Source: Prauserella aidingensis
GTDB taxonomy: Bacteria; Actinomycetota; Actinomycetes; Mycobacteriales; Pseudonocardiaceae
DNA: 64,000 nucleotides
Assembly (NCBI RefSeq): GCF_024171865.1
Contig: NZ_JAMTCN010000004.1
Coordinates: 62,001-126,000, forward strand
Reading direction: 5' to 3'
In this document: positions 29,580 to 37,262 of the stretch, in pieces
Numbering within the stretch: position 1 is the stretch's first letter
Layout: every line of letters begins with the position of its first letter
Notes under the pieces: generated by a model
Databases searched by the model: none
Seen by the model: only the letters and a program-made list of their open reading frames with translations
What the model was told of the DNA's origin: nothing
Program-made: the position numbers and the translations under genes

Positions 29580-30539
29580 TCAGGCCGTCCCGAGCAGCCG
29601 CCGGGTCCGCTCGACGTCGTCGGCGATCTGCTCGACGAGCGCGTCCGGGCCGTCGAACGTGATCTGCCCGCGGATCCGCCCGACGAAGTCGAGCGAGACC
29701 TGCTGGCCGTAGAAGTCCTCGTCGACGTCGAGGACGAAGGCCTCGACGGTGCGCTCGCGGCCGGAGAACGTCGGGTTGGTGCCCACCGACACGGCGGCGG
29801 GCAGCCGCCCGCCGCCCGCTCGGACGAACCAGCACGCGTACACCCCGTCGGCCGGGATCGCCGCGAACCGGGGCGGCGACAGGTTCGCCGTCGGATAGCC
29901 GAGGTCGTGGCCCCTGCCGTCGCCGCGTACGACGATGCCGTCGAGCCGGTGCGGCCTGCCGAGGGCGTCCGCCGCGGCCACCACGTCACCCGCGTCGATA
30001 CAGGACCGCACGTACGTCGACGAGTAGGTGATCTCCTCGGCCTCCCGTGCGCCACCCGGGAGTGCCGTGCCCTGCAACGTGGCGCCCTGCGCGGTGAAGC
30101 CGAACCGCTTGCCGAGCCGCTCCAGCGTCTCGACGTCGCCCGCCGCCTTACGGCCGAACGTGAAGTTCTCCCCCACGATCACCGCCGCGGCGTGCAGCTT
30201 GTCGACGAGGATCTCGTGCACGAACTCGTCCGGTTCGAGCCGGGACAGCTCCGGGGTGAACGGCAGCACGCAGAACACGTCGACGCCGCGTTGTTCGACC
30301 AGGTCGGCCTTGCGCCGCAACGTCGTGAGCTGGGCGGGGTGCGACCCCGGCCGCAGCACCTCCGAGGGATGCGGGTCGAACGTCAGCACCACCGACGGCA
30401 CGCCGAGCTCGGCCGCCGTCGCCACCGTCCGGTCGATGAGCACCTGGTGTCCCCGGTGCACCCCGTCGAACACGCCGATGGTGACGACGCACCGCCCCCA
30501 GCCACCGGGAAGATCTGTCAAACCGCGCCAACGCTGCAC
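29580..30539 (-). CDS. ribF: bifunctional riboflavin kinase / FAD synthetase
   Basis: A 319-residue enzyme that phosphorylates riboflavin to FMN and adenylylates FMN to FAD. The N-terminal nucleotidyltransferase domain has GVFDGVHRGHQVL at about residues 22-34 and the STYVRSCI motif near 170. The C-terminal riboflavin kinase domain carries GRGHDLGYPTANL near 205-217 and the GTNPTF loop. The GTG at 30539 has no Shine-Dalgarno, and TACGCT ends 8 bases upstream, which suggests a leaderless message. truB lies 88 bases upstream on the same strand. Confidence 0.96.
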   Translation of the reverse strand: MQRWRGLTDLPGGWGRCVVTIGVFDGVHRGHQVLIDRTVATAAELGVPSVVLTFDPHPSEVLRPGSHPAQLTTLRRKADLVEQRGVDVFCVLPFTPELSRLEPDEFVHEILVDKLHAAAVIVGENFTFGRKAAGDVETLERLGKRFGFTAQGATLQGTALPGGAREAEEITYSSTYVRSCIDAGDVVAAADALGRPHRLDGIVVRGDGRGHDLGYPTANLSPPRFAAIPADGVYACWFVRAGGGRLPAAVSVGTNPTFSGRERTVEAFVLDVDEDFYGQQVSLDFVGRIRGQITFDGPDALVEQIADDVERTRRLLGTA

Positions 30540-30547
30540 AGTGCAGC

Positions 30548-30553
30548 AGCGTA
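30548..30553 (-). promoter_or_regulatory. -10 hexamer for a leaderless ribF transcript
   Basis: TACGCT on the minus strand ends 8 bases before the ribF GTG. I saw no FMN riboswitch in the short spacer. Confidence 0.4.
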
Positions 30554-30627
30554 ACGACCGTCCGCGAGGACCGGATCGGCCGGGCGGGAGGGAGCACCCG
30601 ATCCGGGCGCGTGCCCGCCCGCAGCCG

Positions 30628-31518
30628 TCAGGCGGGCAACAGGACGACCACGGGCTTGGCGACGCCGCCGCGGTCCTCCGCCAGCGCCAGCACCTCGCCG
30701 TCCGGGCCGAAGACGCCGTACGTGCCCGCGATGCCGGCCGCGGGCAGGCGCTGCCCGTGCCGGACGGCGCGTGTCTCGGCGGCGTCGGCGTCCCGGCGTG
30801 GGAACGCCGCCGCCACGGCCTCGCTCAGGTTCAGCGACAGTCCCGGCTCGGCCTCCACGGCCTCGAGCGTGCGTGCGGCGGCCAGCGTGAACGGCCCGAC
30901 CGTCGTGCGCCGCAGCTGCGTCAGGTGCCCGCCCACACCGAGCGCGGCACCGAGGTCACGGGCGAGAGCGCGCACGTACGTGCCCGACGAGCAGTCGACC
31001 ATCACGTCCAGCAGGATGCGGCCGTCCTCCCTGCGGGTGTAGAGCAGGTCGAACCGGTGCACGGTGACCGGCCGCGGCGGCAGGTCGACCTCCTCGCCGT
31101 CACGCACCCGCGCGTAGGCCCGTTTGCCGTCGACCTTCACCGCGCTGACAGCGCTCGGCACCTGCTGCAGTTCGCCGGTCAGGTCGACGATGCCCGCGGC
31201 GACCACGCCGTCGGTGACCGCGCTCGCGTCCGTCTCGGTGAGGATCTCGCCCTCGGCGTCGTCGGTCGTCGTGGCGGCGCCGAGGGTGATCGTGGCGAGG
31301 TAGGTCTTGCGGTCGAGCGCGAGGTGGCCGAGCAGTTTCGTGGCACGTTCCACGCCGAGCACCAGCACGCCCGTGGCCATCGGGTCGAGCGTGCCCGCGT
31401 GGCCGATCTTGCGGGTGCCGAGGAAGCGGCGGGTCTTGGCGACGACGTCGTGGGACGTCATGCCTGCGGGTTTGTCGACGATCAGCAGACCGGGAGGCGG
31501 GGCGGGCGATTTCGACAC
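30628..31518 (-). CDS. truB: tRNA pseudouridine(55) synthase
   Basis: A 296-residue pseudouridine synthase that modifies U55 of the T-loop of tRNAs. The start LLIVDKPAGMTSHDVVAKTRR and the catalytic aspartate in HAGTLDPMATGVLVL at about residue 46 are unmistakable, as is GTYVRALARDLG. A C-terminal PUA-like domain ends the chain. The GTG start has TACAGT ending 8 bases upstream and no Shine-Dalgarno. An MFS gene ends 25 bases upstream. Confidence 0.96.
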   Translation of the reverse strand: MSKSPAPPPGLLIVDKPAGMTSHDVVAKTRRFLGTRKIGHAGTLDPMATGVLVLGVERATKLLGHLALDRKTYLATITLGAATTTDDAEGEILTETDASAVTDGVVAAGIVDLTGELQQVPSAVSAVKVDGKRAYARVRDGEEVDLPPRPVTVHRFDLLYTRREDGRILLDVMVDCSSGTYVRALARDLGAALGVGGHLTQLRRTTVGPFTLAAARTLEAVEAEPGLSLNLSEAVAAAFPRRDADAAETRAVRHGQRLPAAGIAGTYGVFGPDGEVLALAEDRGGVAKPVVVLLPA

Positions 31519-31526
31519 GGCCGACG

Positions 31527-31532
31527 ACTGTA
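31527..31532 (-). promoter_or_regulatory. -10 hexamer for a leaderless truB transcript
   Basis: TACAGT on the minus strand ends 8 bases before the truB GTG, within the 25-base space after the MFS gene. Confidence 0.4.
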
Positions 31533-31543
31533 ACGAGAGCCCG

Positions 31544-32857
31544 TCACACCGTGGAGGCCAGGTCCCAGCGCGTACGGGTGACCGGCACGGGCACGTCCTC
31601 GCCGCGTTCCTGGGCGGCCAGCACCGCCGCCCGGGCCCTCCGGAACCACACCACCACGCGCGAGGTGCCGAACAGCAACACCGCCACGATCGCCAGCAGC
31701 GCGATCCGGTAGTCGCCGCCGGTCAGTTCCAGGAGCACGCCGACCAGCAACGAGGCCGCGGTGGTGGCGCAGAACCCGCCCACGTTGACCGCGCCGGTCG
31801 CGGTGCCGACGCGCGGCAACGGGTTGTAGTCGCGCACCAGGGCGAAGCCGACGGACGAGACGGGCGCGCCCAGCGACATCAGGACGAAGGCGACGATCAG
31901 TACCGCGATCGGCACCTGATTCGGCCAGGCGAGCAACGCCGCCCAGGTCACGGCCAGCAGCGCGCCGTAGCCGAGCACGGTCGGCATGCGCAGGTCGGGC
32001 CTGCGGCTGAAGAAGCCGCCCGCCAGCGGGTTGGACAGCATCGCACCGACGACGAAGACCATCAGCAGCGAACTCGCGGTCGTCTCGGTGTAGCCCAGCT
32101 CCTCGACCATGTAGGGCACGCCCCACAGCAGGGTCATCACGTTGAGACTGAACGGCATCGAGAAGTGCGTCCAGAAACCGAGTCGCGTGCCCGGCACCCG
32201 CCACGCCTCGCGCAGGTCGCCACCGACCTCGGAGAGGGGTTTGGCCGCCGCGGACGCCGTCCGCCGCTCGGGGGTGTCACGCACCGCCGCCACCACCACG
32301 ACCGCGTAGGCCAGCGTGACCAGGCCCGCGACGAGGAACGTCGGCGTCCAGCCCGGACCGGACAGCAACAGCGCCAACGGCAGGGTCGCCGCGAGGTTGC
32401 CGACGAAGCCGAGCGACCCCGTCAGGGTCGTGACCAGGACGTACTGCCGTCCCGGGAAGTGATTGGCCGCGAGCCGCAGCACCGACACGAACGCCAGCGC
32501 GTCGCCGACGCCCAGGACGGCGCGGGCGAGCAGGCCGAGCGCGTAGGTGTCGACGAGCGCGAGCAGCACCTGCCCGGAGCCGAGCATGACCGCGGCGGCG
32601 ATCAGCACGGCCCGCGGGCCGAACCGGTCGACGAGCAACCCGGTCGGGATCTGCATCGCGGCGTAGACGCCCACCTGCAGGACCGTGAACGTGCCCAGTG
32701 CCGCCGCGCCGACACCGAACCGTTCGGCCGCGTCCAGCCCGGCGACGCCGAACGAGGCCCGGTGGAACAGCGCGAGCAGGTAGACGAACCCACCGGCGCC
32801 CCAGATCACCCACGCCCGTGCGGGCGCGGACGCATTCACCGGTCGGCTGGACAGCAC
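31544..32857 (-). CDS. MFS transporter
   Basis: A 437-residue major facilitator with about twelve membrane helices. The first loop motif LLVDRFGPRAVLIAAA (a D-R-x-G-x-R/K pattern) follows helix 2, and the central cytoplasmic loop DTPERRTASAAAKPLSEVGGDLREAW divides two six-helix halves. It resembles the nitrate/sialate-like branch used for metabolite uptake, but the substrate cannot be read. It precedes truB on the same strand. The C-terminal tail is basic and hydrophilic. Confidence 0.9.
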   Translation of the reverse strand: MLSSRPVNASAPARAWVIWGAGGFVYLLALFHRASFGVAGLDAAERFGVGAAALGTFTVLQVGVYAAMQIPTGLLVDRFGPRAVLIAAAVMLGSGQVLLALVDTYALGLLARAVLGVGDALAFVSVLRLAANHFPGRQYVLVTTLTGSLGFVGNLAATLPLALLLSGPGWTPTFLVAGLVTLAYAVVVVAAVRDTPERRTASAAAKPLSEVGGDLREAWRVPGTRLGFWTHFSMPFSLNVMTLLWGVPYMVEELGYTETTASSLLMVFVVGAMLSNPLAGGFFSRRPDLRMPTVLGYGALLAVTWAALLAWPNQVPIAVLIVAFVLMSLGAPVSSVGFALVRDYNPLPRVGTATGAVNVGGFCATTAASLLVGVLLELTGGDYRIALLAIVAVLLFGTSRVVVWFRRARAAVLAAQERGEDVPVPVTRTRWDLASTV

Positions 32858-33056
32858 CTGTCCTCCTCATCACATCGAGTGGGTGGACAGACGTCGGCGG
32901 CCGTCCGCTGTTCGTTCTAGTGCATCGTCCTCCGGGCCGGTACCCGCACCGGCCCCGGCGCAGCAGTGGAGTTGCCCACACGCGCATCGGCAGGCGTCCG
33001 TGGCGCGGTTCCGCACGCGCCGCACCGTCGGCGGCCGGAGCGGATCGGACGGGACG

Positions 33057-34361
33057 TCAGCCCCGCACCGCGCCGGTCACCGCCCACCGGCCGCCTCGCC
33101 AGCGCACCAGGACGAACACCAGGCGCAGCAGCATGAACACCGTGAGGCCGGTCCAGATGCCGGCCAGTCCCCAGCCGAAGCCGAGCGAGGCCCAGATCAG
33201 CGGCAGGAACCCGAGCAGCGCGCTGCCGAGGGTGGCGTTGCGCAGGTAGGCGGCGTCGCCCGCGCCGAGCAGCACACCGTCGAGTGCGAAGACCACGCCG
33301 GCCACGGGCTGCAGCGCGACGAAGAACCACCAGGCGTGCGGAATCTGGCCGAGCACACCCGCGTCGGCGGTGAACGCCAACGGCAGCACCTGCGACACGG
33401 CCGCGAACACGACGCCGAGACCGCAGCCCAGGGTCAGGCCGTAGCCGACGATCTGACCCGCGATCCCCTGCGCCCGCCGTTTCGACTCGGCACCCAACGC
33501 GGCTCCGATCAGTGACTGCGCGGCGATCGCCACCGAGTCGAGCACGAGCGACAGGAACGTCCACAGCTGCCACACCACCTGGTGGGCACCGACCGCCTCG
33601 GTGGAGGTCCGCGCGGCGACCGCCGTCGCCGACAGGAAGCACGCCTGGAACCCGAGGCTGCGCAGCACCAGGTCGCGGCCGAGGATCAGCTGGGCCCACA
33701 TCACGCTCGGCCGGGGCCGCAGCCGCGCGCGTTCCGTCGCCAGTGCGCGCAGGAACAGCCCGCCCGCCACCGTCTGGGCGACGACGTTCGCGATCGCCGA
33801 CCCCTCGAGGCCCCAGCCGAACGGGTAGACGAAGACCGGGCACAGCACGGCCGAGAGTCCGTTCCCGGCCAGCACGTAGCGCAACGGGCGCACGGCATCC
33901 TGCACGCCGCGCATCCAGCCGTTGCCCGCCATCGTCACGAGGATCATCGGCGTGCCGCACAGCGCGATCCGCAGCCAGGACACGGTCGCGTCGGTGATCC
34001 CGTCGTCACCCGACATCAGCCCTGCCACGGGCCGGGCCAGCAGCTGTCCGAGCCCCACGATGACGAGTCCCACGGCGAGTGCCAGCCAGGTCGCCTGCAC
34101 ACCCTCCTCGACGGCCTCCCGCCTCCTCCCCGCGCCGTGCAGGCGTGCCGTGCGCGAGGTCGTGCCGTAGGACAGGAACGTCAGCTGCGTCGACACGAGC
34201 GACAACAGCGTGCCGCCCAGCGCCAGCCCCGCGAGCGGCAGCGCCCCGAGATGCCCCACCACCGCGGTGTCGACGAGCACGTACAGCGGCTCCGCCGCGA
34301 GCACGCCGAGCGCCGGGACCGCGAGCCCGAAGACCTTGCGCGCCGGGACGCGTTCCTCCAT
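33057..34361 (-). CDS. dinF: MATE family efflux transporter (DinF-like)
   Basis: A 434-residue multidrug and toxin extrusion protein with about twelve helices. The first helix region, LAVPALGVLAAEPLYVLVDTAVVGHLGALPLAGLALGG, is the conserved MATE start and matches mycobacterial Rv2836c (DinF). It normally lies next to nrnA and rbfA. Here rbfA is 5.2 kb away, beyond an inserted block. The ATG at 34361 begins the homology but has GAGGTG directly against it; a GTG at 34373 is an alternative start. It diverges from the NmrA-fusion gene across only 95 bases. Confidence 0.92.
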   Translation of the reverse strand: MEERVPARKVFGLAVPALGVLAAEPLYVLVDTAVVGHLGALPLAGLALGGTLLSLVSTQLTFLSYGTTSRTARLHGAGRRREAVEEGVQATWLALAVGLVIVGLGQLLARPVAGLMSGDDGITDATVSWLRIALCGTPMILVTMAGNGWMRGVQDAVRPLRYVLAGNGLSAVLCPVFVYPFGWGLEGSAIANVVAQTVAGGLFLRALATERARLRPRPSVMWAQLILGRDLVLRSLGFQACFLSATAVAARTSTEAVGAHQVVWQLWTFLSLVLDSVAIAAQSLIGAALGAESKRRAQGIAGQIVGYGLTLGCGLGVVFAAVSQVLPLAFTADAGVLGQIPHAWWFFVALQPVAGVVFALDGVLLGAGDAAYLRNATLGSALLGFLPLIWASLGFGWGLAGIWTGLTVFMLLRLVFVLVRWRGGRWAVTGAVRG

Positions 34362-34443
34362 CACCTCGACCACGCACGCGAGCCTAAAGGGACCCGCCGA
34401 CAACCCGGTCACCTGACGGATGCCGTGATCGTCACAACCGGCC

Positions 34444-34449
34444 TAGCGT
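34444..34449 (+). promoter_or_regulatory. -10 hexamer for a leaderless transcript of the NmrA-fusion gene
   Basis: TAGCGT ends 7 bases before the ATG at 34457, and no Shine-Dalgarno is present. The same hexamer lies before argA. Confidence 0.5.
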
Positions 34450-34456
34450 CGCCGTC

Positions 34457-35995
34457 ATGGCTGAGACGCACGGAACGGTGCTGGTGACAGGCGCGACGGG
34501 ACACGTCGGCAGGCACGTGGTGGCCGGGCTGCGGCGCGCGGGGGTTCGGGTGCGGGCCCTGACGCGCGATCCGGCGACGGCCGAGCTGCCCGGGGACGTC
34601 GAGGTGGTGGCGGGCAGCCAGCTCGACCCGCCCGGTCTGCGACGGCACCTCGACGGGGTGTCGGCGGCCTTCGTCATGCTGCCCGGTTTCGACACCGACG
34701 CCCTCACCGAGAGCGTGCGGGTCGTCGGCGAGCACGTCGAGCGCGTGGTGCTGCTGTCCTCCGGCGCGGTCCGCGACGGCCTGCCCGCGGCCGACCAACC
34801 CGGCACCATCGCCCACGCCCACGCGGTCGTCGAGGAGGCGATCCGCGCGACCGGCGTCTCGTGGACGTTCCTGCGGCCCTACGGATTCGCGGTCAACACG
34901 CTGGAGTGGGCGGAGGCGATCCGCTCCCGCCGTCCCGTCGAACTGGTGCGACCCGAGGTGCCCTCGGCACCGGTCGACGAACGGGACATCGCCGCCGTCG
35001 CCGTCCGCGCGCTCACCGAGGACGGCCACGACGGGGCGCGCTACGAGCTCACCGGACCGGAACTGCTCACCCCGGCGCGGCAGCTGGCGATCGTCGGCGA
35101 GGTCACCGGCCGGGACATCGCGTGGCGGGAGCGGCCTGCCGAGGAGTGGGCGCGCACGCTCCTCGGCCGGGACGCTGCGGACGAGGTCGTGGCCGGCATC
35201 GTGGCCGGGGTGACCGATCACCCGGGGGTCCGCACCGACACGGTCGCGTGGGTGACCGGCGAGCGCGCGCACACGTACCGGGAATGGGTCGCGGCCCACA
35301 CCCACGACCTCACCGGCCCGCTGCCGCCGGTGTCGCGGACGGACGCCGGCCACGTGCTGGTCGCGACCTGGCGGGTCGCCGACGCCGGTTCCCAACGAGC
35401 GGCCGCGGCGGCCGCCGTCGACGACTGGCGCGACCGCCCGTGGCCCGCGGGGCTGCTCGCCCACTCCGTGCTGCTCGGCACCGACGGCCACACGCTCGTG
35501 CACTATTCACAGTGGACCGAGGAGGCGGCGCTCGAGGACTTCCGCCGCACCGGTCGCGCCGCCCGCAATGCCGCGCTCGACGAGGCGGTCGGCGGCATCG
35601 AGCGGCTGGACGCCGTCGGCTACCGGTTGTACCGCGAGGCGCTGCCCGAGCGGCCTTTCGAACCGGGCGCCGTGGTGCTCGTGTCGTTCCGGACCGACTC
35701 CGCCGACACCGGCGAACGGTTCGTCGACGAGCTGTTGCGCCGGCACCCCGCGACCACCGGCGAGGAATCGCCCGAGGGGATGGCAGGCAACCACTTCCAC
35801 ATCGCGGTCGACGGCAGCAGGATGCTCAACTGGGCCGAGTTCGCGACCGTCGAGGCGCACGAGCGCGTCGTCGCGGACCGGCTCCAGGCCGACGACGACG
35901 TCCCACAACTGGTGGAACGGACCGCGGGACTCGAACCGATGGGTTTCCAGCGATTCGTGCCGTACCGCACCCTCTACGGTCCGCCCGCCGGCTGA
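34457..35995 (+). CDS. NmrA-type NAD(P)-binding protein fused to two antibiotic-monooxygenase-like domains
   Basis: A 512-residue fusion. Residues 1-270 form an atypical short-chain dehydrogenase of the NmrA/NAD(P)H-azoreductase class: the dinucleotide loop is GATGHVGRHVV at about residue 11, then VVLLSSGAV, a late TFLRPYGFAVNTLEWA and the C-terminal YELTGPELLTPARQLAIVGEVTGR. Residues about 295-400 and 405-505 resemble two tandem ABM/dimeric alpha-beta-barrel units, for example LLAHSVLLGTDGHTLVHYSQWTEEAALEDFRRTG and GNHFHIAVDGSRMLNWAEFATVEAHERVV. Stand-alone ABM proteins act on aromatic polyketides or as haem- or quinone-related enzymes. The fusion suggests a two-step redox enzyme or a redox-sensing protein, but the substrate is unknown. 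It begins the plus-strand accessory block. Confidence 0.75.
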   Translation: MAETHGTVLVTGATGHVGRHVVAGLRRAGVRVRALTRDPATAELPGDVEVVAGSQLDPPGLRRHLDGVSAAFVMLPGFDTDALTESVRVVGEHVERVVLLSSGAVRDGLPAADQPGTIAHAHAVVEEAIRATGVSWTFLRPYGFAVNTLEWAEAIRSRRPVELVRPEVPSAPVDERDIAAVAVRALTEDGHDGARYELTGPELLTPARQLAIVGEVTGRDIAWRERPAEEWARTLLGRDAADEVVAGIVAGVTDHPGVRTDTVAWVTGERAHTYREWVAAHTHDLTGPLPPVSRTDAGHVLVATWRVADAGSQRAAAAAAVDDWRDRPWPAGLLAHSVLLGTDGHTLVHYSQWTEEAALEDFRRTGRAARNAALDEAVGGIERLDAVGYRLYREALPERPFEPGAVVLVSFRTDSADTGERFVDELLRRHPATTGEESPEGMAGNHFHIAVDGSRMLNWAEFATVEAHERVVADRLQADDDVPQLVERTAGLEPMGFQRFVPYRTLYGPPAG

Positions 35996-36050
35996 GCCGC
36001 GGCAGGCACGCTCCCGTGCACCGCTGTCGGCGTGCTGCGGTGCCCCTTCC

Positions 36051-36084
36051 GCTGTGGCGCCCCGCCCGCTGTGGTGCCCCGCCC
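36051..36084. repeat. two 17-base tandem repeats in a gene gap
   Basis: GCTGTGGCGCCCCGCCC at 36051-36067 is followed directly by the same unit with one base changed at 36068-36084, in the 173-base gap between two plus-strand genes. Its role is unknown. Confidence 0.7.
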
Positions 36085-36155
36085 GGGCGGTGTCGTCACG
36101 GCCGGACCGGCCCCGCTCGCCCTGCCCGCAGCGCCGGCAGCAGGGCGGGCTCGCC

Positions 36156-36161
36156 TAGTCT
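36156..36161 (+). promoter_or_regulatory. -10 hexamer for a leaderless methyltransferase transcript
   Basis: TAGTCT ends 7 bases before the ATG at 36169, and no Shine-Dalgarno is seen. Confidence 0.5.
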
Positions 36162-36168
36162 TACGCCG

Positions 36169-37209
36169 ATGTCCGAGTACGCGATTCTGATCCTGCCGTC
36201 GGCCAACCGGGTCTACACCGACACCTCGCCCCGCCTGCTGCAGGCCGAACTGACCGCGTTCGGCGACGCGGTGCTGTCCACGGAGGTGCACGAGCCGGGC
36301 ACACGGTCGATCGGCGGCGCGTCCTACGTCACGTTCACCACCCCGGACCCGCTGACCGGCGACGACATCGCGCTGCTGTCGAATCTGTCGTCGGCCTACG
36401 TGCTGTTCGAGCTCACCGGCGAGCTGCTCCGGCCGCTGCCGCTCTCGCCCGCCGACGTGTTCGACTCGGACCTGCTGACGATCCAGAAGTACAGCGGCAA
36501 GACCAACGAACTGTTCACCAAGCTGCTGCTGAATCTCACCGTGCTGGCCTCCGACCGGCCGCGTGGCGTGGTCGAGGGCGGCCTGCGCGTGGTGGATCCG
36601 TTGTGCGGCAGGGGCACGACGCTCAATCAGGCGATGATGTACGGCTTCGACGCCACCGGTCTCGAAACCGACGGCAAGGATTTCGAGGCCTACCAGCAGT
36701 TCATCAAGACGTGGCTGCGCACCAAACGCGTCAAGCACAAGGCCGAGGCGGGGATGCTGCGCCACCGGAAGGCGCGGCTCGGACGCAGGCTGGACATCGA
36801 GTACGCCGCGTCGAAGGAGCGGTACAAGGCGGGCGAGACGCGGACGCTCTCCTACCTCAACTGCGACACGCTCCACACGGACGAGCTGCTGCGTCCCGGG
36901 TCGGCCGACCTCGTCGTCACCGACGCGCCCTACGGGGTGCAGCACGGGAGCCGCACACCGGACCGCGTGCCCGCGCGGAGCCCGCGCGACCTGCTCGCCG
37001 CGGCGGTGCCGGGATGGACCCGGGTGCTGCGGCGCGGGGGCGCGCTCGGCCTGTCGTGGAACACGCACGTCGTGGCGCGGGACGAACTCGTCGGCATTCT
37101 GGCCGGTGCCGGGCTGACCGTTCGCGACGACGGTCCGTACGCGTCGCTGGCGCACCGCGTCGACCAGGCCATCGTGCGGGACGTCCTCGTCGCGACGAAG
37201 GACCACTGA
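36169..37209 (+). CDS. Trm11/TrmG10-like SAM-dependent methyltransferase
   Basis: A 346-residue methyltransferase. The N-terminal 110 residues look like a substrate-binding domain (YAILILPSANRVYTDTSPRLLQAELTAFG). The SAM-binding motif is VVDPLCGRGTTLNQAMMYGFDATGLE at about residues 141-166, and the catalytic motif IV reads TDAPYGVQHG at about residue 250. Its layout is that of the archaeal/eukaryal Trm11-TrmG10 class, which methylates a tRNA guanine, but motif IV has Ala where that class has Pro (DPPYG). A basic helical insert rich in Lys and Arg (residues about 175-215) may contact RNA. Similar proteins are widespread in actinomycetes without assigned function. The target, tRNA or DNA, is not known. 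Confidence 0.75.
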   Translation: MSEYAILILPSANRVYTDTSPRLLQAELTAFGDAVLSTEVHEPGTRSIGGASYVTFTTPDPLTGDDIALLSNLSSAYVLFELTGELLRPLPLSPADVFDSDLLTIQKYSGKTNELFTKLLLNLTVLASDRPRGVVEGGLRVVDPLCGRGTTLNQAMMYGFDATGLETDGKDFEAYQQFIKTWLRTKRVKHKAEAGMLRHRKARLGRRLDIEYAASKERYKAGETRTLSYLNCDTLHTDELLRPGSADLVVTDAPYGVQHGSRTPDRVPARSPRDLLAAAVPGWTRVLRRGGALGLSWNTHVVARDELVGILAGAGLTVRDDGPYASLAHRVDQAIVRDVLVATKDH

Positions 37210-37262
37210 CCGCGTCCGGCGAAACGCCGCCGCCCCGAGCTCGCCTCTGACACGATGCGAGC

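Noticed and set aside
30540-30627. FMN riboswitch before ribF
   Set aside because: The spacer is too short, shows none of the conserved RFN elements, and ribF looks leaderless.
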